From contig JAKAAI010000010.1 in the NCBI GenBank assembly GCA_021797055.1, positions 1-37,940 of the forward strand: DNA of 37,940 bases, read 5' to 3'. The notes below the pieces were generated by a model. That model was not told the origin of the DNA and made no database searches. It saw nothing but the letters and a program-made list of their open reading frames with translations. This document shows, in pieces, positions 8,092 to 15,449 of the stretch (positions within the stretch are counted from its first letter, which is position 1; each line of letters begins with the position of its first letter). Source of the stretch: Thermoplasmata archaeon (GTDB taxonomy: Archaea > Thermoplasmatota > Thermoplasmata > Thermoplasmatales > Thermoplasmataceae). Position numbers and translations under genes: made by a program.

Positions 8092-8461
8092 AAAAAAGTT
8101 TATTCATGTTGTTTGCATTAAATACCCTTCGAATCAAATACTGCCTTAAGATGGAAGAATCAGTAATATTTAGGTTCAAATTGCGACATTGTCTGTTTAT
8201 TCCGGGTGAAGACAAGGGCACTTAAAATTATGTAAACCGGCTAACATGGTCAAAACACTTTTTTCCTGTTTTAAACGGTCACACAAAATTTATAATCTTT
8301 TCCGATAAATATATTATAAAAAACGGCTTATATTGAAATATAGAACGCCACCGGACAGACTAGAATTAGGCCTGCAGGGAACCGGCCAGCACACATTGTA
8401 GTCGAGACAAAATAAGAAGGATGTACTGCCACAAATAAATTATGCAGAATTTGTTTTATAA
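8092..8461. other. 370-bp intergenic region with promoter-like elements and a GC-rich island
   Basis: No convincing protein gene was found on either strand; the longest plus-strand frame is 39 codons at 8106-8225 with no supporting signal. The left part is AT-rich with several near-identical scraps (AAACCGG, AAACGGTC, AAACGGC). TATA-like boxes occur at 8288-8296 (TTTATAATC) and 8306-8323. These are followed by an island of about 55% GC (8341-8400) that stands out from roughly 30% GC flanks and is listed separately as a possible RNA. Confidence 0.6.
8340..8410 (+). ncRNA. Candidate small structured RNA
   Basis: The GC-rich island lies about 25 nt downstream of a good TATA box (ATATTATAAA, 8311-8320). 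It can fold with GACTA (8358-8362) pairing TAGTC (8399-8403) and an inner GGCC (8369-8372) pairing GGCC (8384-8387), leaving an asymmetric internal loop and an 11-nt apical loop. An ACA trinucleotide (8407-8409) follows the outer stem, reminiscent of H/ACA guide RNAs. However, the 19-nt distance from upper stem to ACA is longer than the usual 14-16 nt. No known family is recognised, and strand and ends are inferred. Confidence 0.28.
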
Positions 8462-8998
8462 TTAGATACTTGTCATTGCAGTTATCTGTGCATGGGACAT
8501 GGATGCCATTGTGCTATTGCTCATGTATACATTGGAGATAATGACGAATTCATAACTTCCCTCAATTCCCGCAGAAAAAGAAAGGCTGATAGAAAAGAGG
8601 CTAATTGATGTGTAGTCATACTTAAAACCCCTGAAAGTTCCAGTATTAAGATTAAGCCCAAATAAATGGTATTCAGTAGATAATGATGTGTTTATAGAAG
8701 CAAAAGACTGTTCCGCCTCAGCAGAAGAGTTGAATTTTGCAACTGAAATCAACAGATACCCCCCACTTGATGTGTTATAATATCTCGTCTGCGTACTTTG
8801 ACTTCCTAATGTTGAAGATGTCGAGGAGGATGATGTGGACGATGATGTATACTTCTGTTTGGTTATCGAAGATGCTTGACTTTCAGAAACGAAACCAGAA
8901 TGAGGCCCTATAGGAATAACGTAAACAAAAAGTAAAATTATTATTACCACTACAACAGCCAGTACAGCTATATTCCTCTTCAAATGACTTTTTGCCAC
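8462..8998 (-). CDS. Membrane-anchored exported protein with Ser/Thr-rich linker, unknown function
   Basis: This protein of about 178 residues has a basic N-terminus, one strong hydrophobic helix (IAVLAVVVVIIILLFVYV), then a low-complexity Ser/Thr linker near residues 45-72 and a C-terminal domain of about 100 residues. That layout fits an uncleaved anchor with the rest outside the membrane; the linker and several N-x-S/T sites are likely glycosylation targets. The outer domain is not recognised. The frame opens with TTG 9001 directly followed by GTG 8998. A TATA-like GATAATATT about 26 nt upstream fits either start, and GTG is chosen. It is convergent with whatever is transcribed from 8340. 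Confidence 0.72.
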   Translation of the reverse strand: MAKSHLKRNIAVLAVVVVIIILLFVYVIPIGPHSGFVSESQASSITKQKYTSSSTSSSSTSSTLGSQSTQTRYYNTSSGGYLLISVAKFNSSAEAEQSFASINTSLSTEYHLFGLNLNTGTFRGFKYDYTSISLFSISLSFSAGIEGSYEFVIISNVYMSNSTMASMSHAQITAMTSI

Positions 8999-9111
8999 CA
9001 AATCTGATCCATAAGCGCAATATTATCTTTTCCAAAGGGTATTGGTATCAGAAAACTATTCTTATAAACAGTTTTTTATGGGCCAGCGTTGAATCGACTT
9101 GTCAAGTAAAA

Positions 9112-9126
9112 ATTTGAACTTCAAAT
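9112..9126. repeat. 15-nt perfect palindrome upstream of the 49-aa gene (possible operator)
   Basis: ATTTGAAcTTCAAAT has 7-bp arms around one central base. It ends 17 nt before the TATA box of the small gene, where an archaeal activator or repressor could bind. No bound regulator is known. Confidence 0.45.
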
Positions 9127-9142
9127 ATAGCAGTAGAAGAAT

Positions 9143-9152
9143 CTTTTATAAC
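9143..9152 (+). promoter_or_regulatory. TATA box of the 49-aa gene
   Basis: CTTTTATAAC is centred about 25 nt before the ATG at 9172, the classic spacing for a leaderless archaeal gene. Confidence 0.55.
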
Positions 9153-9171
9153 TGGATCAGGATTCTCATAC

Positions 9172-9321
9172 ATGGGCCTCGGAAAAAGAGATCTTTCTAG
9201 GAAGAAAAAAAGCCTTGAGGATAAGCTTTCAGAACTTCAGGAAAAGGCGCGTAAGAGCCCTCTGAATAAACAGTTACAGGAAGAGATTAAGGAGCTGCAG
9301 AAAAAGATAGAGAAAGCCTAA
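9172..9321 (+). CDS. 49-aa highly charged helical (coiled-coil) small protein
   Basis: A short frame of 49 codons opens at ATG (MGLGKRDLSRKKKSLEDKLS) and ends at TAA 9319. It is rich in Lys, Glu, Leu and Gln with a heptad-like run (LEDKLSELQEKA, then LQEEIKELQKKIEKA) broken by SPLN, suggesting a helical hairpin or a dimeric coiled coil. Three independent signals make it a likely gene: a TATA box 25 nt upstream, a palindrome before that, and a nine-T tract directly after the stop. Function is unknown; the basic N-terminus could bind nucleic acid or the ribosome, which is inference. It stands alone, not in an operon. Confidence 0.7.
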   Translation: MGLGKRDLSRKKKSLEDKLSELQEKARKSPLNKQLQEEIKELQKKIEKA

Positions 9322-9322
9322 C

Positions 9323-9331
9323 TTTTTTTTT
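9323..9331 (+). terminator. T-tract terminator after the 49-aa gene
   Basis: Nine consecutive T residues begin 2 nt after the stop codon. Archaeal RNA polymerase terminates at such T-runs without needing a hairpin. Confidence 0.6.
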
Positions 9332-9380
9332 AGAAATAATGATTTTGAAATACATTAGGCAAAAAATTAATTTTCAATCG

Positions 9381-9399
9381 GATCGTTGATTCAACAATC
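9381..9399. repeat. Imperfect inverted repeat between the small gene and taw1
   Basis: GATCGTTG and CAACAATC form 8-bp arms with one G-U type mismatch and a 3-nt spacer. It sits about 40 nt before the TATA box (CTTAAATAAA, 9441-9450) of the following gene and could be an operator or a transcript hairpin. Confidence 0.3.
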
Positions 9400-9468
9400 A
9401 AAATAATGTATTAAAGTTAGCAAGATCAAATTGGTCAAACCTTAAATAAACTTATTTCTTCCTGATTT

Positions 9469-10407
9469 GTGGAATCTCAATACGAGCAGGTTTACAAAAA
9501 ACAGCATTATTCAATTGTTGGTAAACATTCAGCAGTCAAGGTATGCCACTGGACAAAAAGCGAGCTGAGAGGTGGCGAGGGCTGCTATAAGGGTACTTTT
9601 TACGGGATAAAATCACATCAATGTGTTCAGATGACACCTGCGGTCAATTCATGCACAGAAAATTGCTCCTTTTGTTGGAGATTTCAAGGATTTGACGGGA
9701 TGCATATTTCGGATGAGGATGATCCTGAGTTCATACTTGATGAGAGCATTAAAGCACATAAGAAGCTTCTTACCGGTTTCAAGGGAAACCCCAAGGTTTC
9801 TTTAGAAAAATGGGAAGAGTCTCAGAATCCTAAGCACATTGCAATTTCCCTCACTGGCGAACCCACGCTTTATTCAAGACTGGGGGAATTTATTGCACTC
9901 GCGCGTAAGAGAGGGATTTCGACCTTTCTGGTTACAAATGGTACACTGCCTATGGTGCTTGAAAAACTTAATCCGCTTCCTACGCAGTTATATGTAACAG
10001 TGGCTGGCCCGAATAAGAAAATTTTCAATGAAGTTCTTAATCCTGCTATTGGAAATGCATGGGAGAATTTCAATAAAACTCTTGATTTGCTCCCTTCATT
10101 AAACACAAGGAAGGTGATTAGACATACTCTTGTAAAGGATGTAAATTTCCCTTTCTTGGAAGAATATACCGAAATGGATAGGAGGGCTTCTCCTGATTTC
10201 ATAGAATCTAAAGGATACGTGCACGTTGGAGCGTCAATAGCGAACCTCAGTTCAGACAATATGCCTTCACACGATTCAATCGTCGAATTTTCAAAATCTC
10301 TCGCTGACAATTTAGGTTACGTATATACCGCTGAGAGGAGAGAGAGCAGAGTTGCCCTGATCTGCAGAGACCCATCAAAGGCAAAGATTGATTTTTCTGC
10401 TATATGA
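9469..10407 (+). CDS. taw1: tRNA 4-demethylwyosine synthase (Taw1/TYW1 family radical SAM enzyme)
   Basis: This 312-residue radical SAM enzyme condenses pyruvate with N1-methylguanosine-37 of tRNA-Phe to form the tricyclic 4-demethylwyosine, the first wyosine step. The radical SAM cluster motif CTENCSFC gives Cys62, Cys66 and Cys69. Three further cysteines at 26, 39 and 52, spaced 13 apart, match the second Fe-S cluster of archaeal TYW1, and Lys41 sits where the pyruvate-binding lysine is expected. The archaeal form lacks the flavodoxin domain of eukaryotic TYW1. GTG at 9469 is preceded by a TATA box (CTTAAATAAA) centred about 24 nt upstream. No other wyosine gene lies nearby. Confidence 0.95.
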   Translation: MESQYEQVYKKQHYSIVGKHSAVKVCHWTKSELRGGEGCYKGTFYGIKSHQCVQMTPAVNSCTENCSFCWRFQGFDGMHISDEDDPEFILDESIKAHKKLLTGFKGNPKVSLEKWEESQNPKHIAISLTGEPTLYSRLGEFIALARKRGISTFLVTNGTLPMVLEKLNPLPTQLYVTVAGPNKKIFNEVLNPAIGNAWENFNKTLDLLPSLNTRKVIRHTLVKDVNFPFLEEYTEMDRRASPDFIESKGYVHVGASIANLSSDNMPSHDSIVEFSKSLADNLGYVYTAERRESRVALICRDPSKAKIDFSAI

Positions 10408-10462
10408 TTGTTTGAATTGTAACAGATTTCACATTTTTCTAAAGTCATCTGATGTCATCTGG

Positions 10463-10471
10463 TTTTAATAT
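10463..10471 (+). promoter_or_regulatory. TATA box deciding the MFS start
   Basis: TTTTAATAT is centred 26 nt before ATG 10493, favouring that start over GTG 10481. Confidence 0.45.
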
Positions 10472-10492
10472 CTAATTGCAGTGTGGGTGAAT

Positions 10493-11725
10493 ATGAACAG
10501 AGGGATCAGGTCACTAATATTCACATCGATGGGGCACTTTTCAAACGACGGAAATTTTCTTCTTTTCCCAGTGCTTATTACATACTACAGTCTTATCCCA
10601 GGAATCAGCCTGATCCTGTTGGGTGCCATTGCAATAATATATAATGCACTTTCAGGCTTGCTGAGCACACCAATCGGTCGTTTTGCGGACAGAACGGACA
10701 GGGATGCTTTCCTGCTTGCGCTTGGGATCGGTATAAACGGCATATCAGTTGGTGCCTTCGCAATACCATTCCTTGATTACTCACTTACTGTTCCTTCGAT
10801 TGTAGCAGGTTCAGTTCTTCTAGGTCTTGGACAATCGTTTTACCACCCAATCGGTGCAACTATTATTACAGAGAGTTTTGAAAAAAAAGCCGCCACCAGA
10901 ATGCTCGGCATAAATGGTTCTTTTGGTAGCATAGGCAGAGCGGTATTTCCAACCATAATTGTTGCTGTTATGCTTCTCTTTGGAGATGCAGACGGACTCT
11001 TTCTTATCATGTTTTATCTGCTGATTTTCGCTCTAATAATATATTCTGGGCTCAGAAACTTCAGAAGAAATCCTGACAGACCCAAGGACGAAAAATCCGC
11101 CGCACCGGTTGTGAACAAATCAATTGTCAGAAAATACTCAAAATTTCTCTACATTCTAACAGCAGTGGTATTTATCAGGGCAATGTTTCTTTCTGGGACG
11201 ATTACATTTGTTCCGGCTTTTCTCACAAGCGTTTACCAAAGCAGAACATTAGCTGTTGCAATCGTAACAATTAGTTTTGTGACAGCGGTTTTCGGACAGC
11301 CTTATTTTGGTTCCCTCACGACAAGATATGGAGGTAGAAAAATAGTCACTTTCACAACCATGATATCGGGAATATCTTTTGCATTTTTTCTATATTTCGC
11401 GGCGGACATCATATTGAGCGGGATATTTTTTGCGGTTTTCGCTTTTGTGACCTACAGTGGTTTTCCTGTACTGCTCGGCTATGTTGGTCAAGTAGTTCCC
11501 AGAGAGATTTCAACTACTTCCAATGCTTTAGTTTGGGGTTTTGGAAACACTCTTGGAGGCGCTGTTGGCATAGCAGTTATAGACGGATTCAAGGTTTTTG
11601 TCTCTCTTTATTATTCCCTGACCCTGATGCTTGTATTTGCTCTTGCCGCAATAATAATGCTTCCCCTAATACCTAGAGCTGACCACATTACAGAATCTAG
11701 TAAACGAGAAAAAACACCGAATTAA
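10493..11725 (+). CDS. MFS transporter, fosmidomycin-resistance (Fsr)-like
   Basis: This major facilitator carrier of about 410 residues has roughly 12 helices. Between helices 2 and 3 it has TPIGRFADRTDRD, a form of the MFS A-motif. QSFYHPIGATII in helix 4 is typical of the Fsr-like subgroup, which exports small drugs or metabolites by proton antiport. A central charged loop (RRNPDRPKDEKSAA) divides the two six-helix halves. Substrate is unknown. The frame opens at GTG 10481, but the TATA box TTTTAATAT lies 26 nt before ATG 10493, so the latter is chosen. It is a single gene between Taw1 and an acyl-CoA dehydrogenase. Confidence 0.83.
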   Translation: MNRGIRSLIFTSMGHFSNDGNFLLFPVLITYYSLIPGISLILLGAIAIIYNALSGLLSTPIGRFADRTDRDAFLLALGIGINGISVGAFAIPFLDYSLTVPSIVAGSVLLGLGQSFYHPIGATIITESFEKKAATRMLGINGSFGSIGRAVFPTIIVAVMLLFGDADGLFLIMFYLLIFALIIYSGLRNFRRNPDRPKDEKSAAPVVNKSIVRKYSKFLYILTAVVFIRAMFLSGTITFVPAFLTSVYQSRTLAVAIVTISFVTAVFGQPYFGSLTTRYGGRKIVTFTTMISGISFAFFLYFAADIILSGIFFAVFAFVTYSGFPVLLGYVGQVVPREISTTSNALVWGFGNTLGGAVGIAVIDGFKVFVSLYYSLTLMLVFALAAIIMLPLIPRADHITESSKREKTPN

Positions 11726-11840
11726 TGACATTCAGATTCACAAGTTCTTCATTCATTTCTATTCCAGTAGGAATCTTATTCTCAAATGACTGAAAGGAAA
11801 CCATAACCTATTAGCATGTAATACCTTTGGCTGTGGTAAC

Positions 11841-13025
11841 ATGGATTTTACTTTAACCGATGAACAACTGCAATTGAAGGAAACTGCTAAAAACTTTTGC
11901 GAGAAAGAGATAAAGCCAAGAATAAAGCAGATGATCAAGGAGAGAAAGATACCGCCTTCGATATTCGAAGGGCTTTCAAAAATGAATTTTTTGGGAATGA
12001 GCATACCCGAAAAGTACGGAGGCATTGGCGCAGATGCCATTTCTACTGGAATAGTAGCAGGAGAGATAGCAAGAGCAGACCCAACATCTTCAATCCCTGT
12101 GCTTTTTCTAGTACACAACGCATGGTCTTATCTTATTGCAAAATACGGAACAGACTCATTAAAGGATAAAATACTCCCTGATGCCGCACATGGAAAAAAA
12201 CTCATTGGGATTGCATCAACCGAACCCAATTTCGGATCTGACATCGGGTCAATGGTTTCCTATGCAGAAAGGAAAGGAAAGTCATTTATTGCAACTGGTG
12301 AGAAATCTTACATCAGTCTTGTAAGAGACATTTCGGAAAGAGGGGGCGGTTTTGTTACTGTATTGAAGACCGATCGTTCCAGGAGAACAGATGGTGTTTC
12401 ACTCTTCTACATGCCATATGATAGTAGTTTTGATATCACTTATCTAGAGGAAATGGGTAGAGAAGGCTCTTCATGGGCAGCTTTTAGATTTAAAGATATA
12501 GAAATACCTGAAGACCACATGCTTGGAAAACTAAACCAGGGTTTCAGGATAATACATGAAGGTTTTGAATTTGCCCGTGGCCTCATATCCGTTATTTCGA
12601 CAGCTTCTGCGATATCTGCTCTTGAAAATGGTGTTGCATATCTGAAGGCAAGGAAGGCGTTCGGGAAGGAGATTTCGAGATTCCAAGGGCTTCAATTCCA
12701 GCTTGCAGACCATGTTGCAAGAATTGAAGCTGCAGAAACAGTCGCATACAAGGCCCTTTACATGTACGATCAGGAGCAGAAGAACCATAAGTTCTCTAGA
12801 TTCGAAGTAAGCAGGCAGATTGCAATTGCAAAGCTCCTAAGCACTACATGGGCATTTGATGCAATAAATGATGCACTGCAGTGGCAGGGAGCCTATGGTT
12901 ATTCCAAGGATTGCCCCGAGGAGTGGGCACTAAGAGGAATAAGATCATTCCAGCTTGCAGAGGGATCCAGAGAGATCATGAAGGTCATAATAGCAAGGGA
13001 AACGCTCGGGAAGGAATATATGTAA
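11841..13025 (+). CDS. Acyl-CoA dehydrogenase
   Basis: This 394-residue flavoprotein of the acyl-CoA dehydrogenase family oxidises acyl-CoA to trans-2-enoyl-CoA and passes electrons to ETF. It has the N-terminal helical domain (MDFTLTDEQLQLKETAKNF), the flavin loop IGIASTEPNFGSD and the C-terminal helical domain with GAYGYSKDCPEEWALRG. The expected catalytic base is Glu374 in AEGSREIMK, exactly 20 residues before the C-terminus. It stands apart from the beta-oxidation block at 23-31 kb, so it may act on a different acyl chain, such as a branched-chain acyl-CoA from amino acid breakdown; that is inference. The stop is 5 nt from the convergent flippase stop. Confidence 0.9.
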   Translation: MDFTLTDEQLQLKETAKNFCEKEIKPRIKQMIKERKIPPSIFEGLSKMNFLGMSIPEKYGGIGADAISTGIVAGEIARADPTSSIPVLFLVHNAWSYLIAKYGTDSLKDKILPDAAHGKKLIGIASTEPNFGSDIGSMVSYAERKGKSFIATGEKSYISLVRDISERGGGFVTVLKTDRSRRTDGVSLFYMPYDSSFDITYLEEMGREGSSWAAFRFKDIEIPEDHMLGKLNQGFRIIHEGFEFARGLISVISTASAISALENGVAYLKARKAFGKEISRFQGLQFQLADHVARIEAAETVAYKALYMYDQEQKNHKFSRFEVSRQIAIAKLLSTTWAFDAINDALQWQGAYGYSKDCPEEWALRGIRSFQLAEGSREIMKVIIARETLGKEYM

Positions 13026-13029
13026 TATC

Positions 13030-14559
13030 TCATTTATTCTCTTCCTTAAAAGTATTGGAAAGATGAAACGGGTTGAACAGGTTTCTAATGAATACAATTA
13101 AGTCACTCCATTCTATCTGTCTTGAGAGAAGCAGTATGCCTGTAAAAATTACACCCGCCGCAAACATGACTGGTATTAGTATGAAAATCCTTTCAGGACT
13201 GATAATCCTGGTAATGTAGTAAAGAAATAACGCCTCAACTGCTCCGGCGAGTAGAGGGTAAAAGGTTCTACCAGCGAATTTGATTCCGGATGTTCTTGAT
13301 AGAAAAATCCTGAGACTCACGTAGTATATTATGCTTGCAACCAAAGAGCTTACTCCTCCTCCGAGAGGACCAATTGAAAAGTATCGTATTCCGAATACCT
13401 CCTGGGGTATAAGCAGAAAATTTAGTACTATGTTCACAGTCATTGAAAGAATAGAAAGACCACCGACGATTCTTGCCTTGCCCCTGGCAATCAGGGCCGA
13501 ACTAGATGCCGTGACCAGAACAGTGAAGATAGCTGATACTGATAGTATTGATAATATATCAGAATATGGGGTAAACAGTGCACTAAAAATTCTCACTATA
13601 TAGTAACTGAGGAAAAATGTCATTATCACAAGTGGTAGCAGGAAAATGACCACAAGCCTTTCAAATTCATTTGTTGTATCGTTTAAATCAGAACTATATG
13701 AAGACGAATGCAGTTTTGACAGGATAGGTAAGAAGAATACGGTGAGAGCCCCGCCAAAACTGCTTATAACAAGAGCAAGCTTCTGGTCAAGGTAAAAACC
13801 ACCGGTGGCAAAGTCCCCCCAGAAGAACTGAATGATTATCTTGTCTATATTGGTATTTATTGAGCCAACGACGCCGGCTATGGCAAGAGGGATGGCAATC
13901 TGTGTGTATTTTTTTATTGTTTCGAGATCAACGCCTGAAAATTTCCATGGCCTGCCGAACCGGTATGAAAAATAAAAGTAAAAGAAATATGATGCATCAT
14001 ATGATAGAGATAGCAATATTGCCGCTGAAGCATCTGATAGATAATTTGGACTTATTACTGCAACTATACCCATTACAATGAATATTGAATTTCTTATCGC
14101 TGCGTCTGCCATAAGTGGTATTACATATTTCGCTGACGATATTTTTGACCTAAAGTATGACTGTGGAAAACTTCCAAGGCTCACAAAGAAATAATACGGT
14201 ATTAAACCGATAATTACCCAGTAATCTATGGCGAATTCGAATCCCCTGTGAAGTATATCCGTCCAGAAAAACAAGGCTGCAAAAGTTACTGCAGCAAATA
14301 TTGCACCCAGAACCATTTTGATCGCAAGTATATTTGAATTAGCCTTTCCCTCGTCCATCCCACTGGAAAGAAATCTAACATAAGCTGTTGAATACCCCAG
14401 GTCCGAAAGAAACGAAAAAAGGCCAACGAAACCTATCGCGAATGAAAGTATGCCCCATGAAACTGGATAAAATCTGGTAATAAAGAAAACCCCCACCAGT
14501 CCGAAAAGACTGTTAAAAACGTTCTGGACTATCAATAAAGGTGTCTTAGACCTGAGCAA
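13030..14559 (-). CDS. Polysaccharide/oligosaccharide flippase (MOP superfamily, Wzx/RfbX-like)
   Basis: This 509-residue protein has about 14 membrane helices. The N-terminus (VQNVFNSLFGLVGVFFITRF), the DLGYSTAYVRFLS segment and the later YFSIGPLGGGVSSL are typical of Wzx-like flippases. Such flippases move lipid-linked sugars across the membrane for surface glycans or protein N-glycosylation. The start is TTG with an A/T box (AATATTAAT) about 28 nt upstream and no in-frame ATG near it. No glycosyltransferase cluster adjoins; the nearest sugar transferase is at 3031. It is convergent with the acyl-CoA dehydrogenase. Confidence 0.85.
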   Translation of the reverse strand: MLRSKTPLLIVQNVFNSLFGLVGVFFITRFYPVSWGILSFAIGFVGLFSFLSDLGYSTAYVRFLSSGMDEGKANSNILAIKMVLGAIFAAVTFAALFFWTDILHRGFEFAIDYWVIIGLIPYYFFVSLGSFPQSYFRSKISSAKYVIPLMADAAIRNSIFIVMGIVAVISPNYLSDASAAILLSLSYDASYFFYFYFSYRFGRPWKFSGVDLETIKKYTQIAIPLAIAGVVGSINTNIDKIIIQFFWGDFATGGFYLDQKLALVISSFGGALTVFFLPILSKLHSSSYSSDLNDTTNEFERLVVIFLLPLVIMTFFLSYYIVRIFSALFTPYSDILSILSVSAIFTVLVTASSSALIARGKARIVGGLSILSMTVNIVLNFLLIPQEVFGIRYFSIGPLGGGVSSLVASIIYYVSLRIFLSRTSGIKFAGRTFYPLLAGAVEALFLYYITRIISPERIFILIPVMFAAGVIFTGILLLSRQIEWSDLIVFIRNLFNPFHLSNTFKEENK

Positions 14560-14694
14560 CGAGGCAGTAATGTATAAGCAGGATTAATATTATGTCTTCT
14601 TATGTGACCTGTTTCAATTAAGTATTAATGTTTAAACGACGGCAGCCCGTAGTTACATGATAATATTCATCTCAACATGTTTTTCAGTGAATGT

Positions 14695-15312
14695 TCACAT
14701 TCGTTTATAATTACCTTTTGGTGCTACGAAGACAGCTGGTAGAGCTGTTCCTGTTAGCTCAGTGATTGTGTTGATAAAAAGAACCCCAAAAGAATAGCTG
14801 ATCGGAGGATATAGAAAATCAAACACATAGGACCATTCCAAAAATGAAGCCGAGAATAATACGATTAGAACTAACTGTAACTTTCCTATCCTCATTTGCT
14901 TCCACAGAGGGTAACTCAGTAAAAAGATCAAGACCTCCTCGATGAACCAGGTTGAATACCCGGGCCAGCCGGTGACGGGAAAATCGTATTTTGGTATCAG
15001 AAGAAGCATATCACCTGAATATAAAGCATAGGCAAAAGATAAGACGGCCTCATAGAAAGCCAGCCCACAAATAGTCAGGCATATCGCATCAATTATATCC
15101 CTACGTTTAGCTTTGACGATAGCGAATGCTGCAACGACGCTTATTATAGTGAAAAAATAGATTCCTGCTACAGCTACTGGTAATGAACCATAATATGTTA
15201 TCTCGATTCCAAACATTTTAATTCGAGACGCTGTAAGCTTAGAACCAAGAACAATACAGAAGGCTAAAATGATAAACCATGGAACAAGTTCAAGGGATTC
15301 CTTTTTGTGCAA
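14695..15312 (-). CDS. Membrane protein of unknown function (205 aa, about 6 helices)
   Basis: I do not recognise a family. The protein has about six hydrophobic segments, a short basic loop after the second (VKAKRRDIID) and a non-membrane loop with LLIPKYDFPVTGWPGYST. Conserved-looking acidic residues sit in or near helices (AFYEAV, FIEEVL, FLEWSY, TELTGT). That pattern would suit an enzyme or carrier in the membrane, but no function is claimed. The start is TTG with an AT-rich box (AATTAATAATATTTATT) 20-30 nt upstream. It lies between the flippase and the divergent rfcL. Confidence 0.65.
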   Translation of the reverse strand: MHKKESLELVPWFIILAFCIVLGSKLTASRIKMFGIEITYYGSLPVAVAGIYFFTIISVVAAFAIVKAKRRDIIDAICLTICGLAFYEAVLSFAYALYSGDMLLLIPKYDFPVTGWPGYSTWFIEEVLIFLLSYPLWKQMRIGKLQLVLIVLFSASFLEWSYVFDFLYPPISYSFGVLFINTITELTGTALPAVFVAPKGNYKRM

Positions 15313-15449
15313 TACAGTGTAGAATAAATATTATTAATTAAAGCGTTTCCGTGATGTATATTGATTCACACGTATGAATTGTATCCTAGAAACCGTACAA
15401 GACCATGATGAAAATGAAAGGTTAAATTCATTGTGAGATAACATGACAG

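Noticed and set aside
8121..8140. TTCGAATC resembling a tRNA T-loop
   Set aside because: No flanking T-stem, anticodon arm or acceptor stem can be formed.
8106..8225. 39-codon plus-strand frame in the intergenic region
   Set aside because: No TATA box or ribosome binding site at the right distance and no recognisable sequence.
9870..10310. 146-codon minus-strand frame
   Set aside because: Antisense shadow of taw1, which has the complete cysteine and lysine set.
11759..12118. 119-codon minus-strand frame
   Set aside because: Antisense to the start of an intact acyl-CoA dehydrogenase gene.
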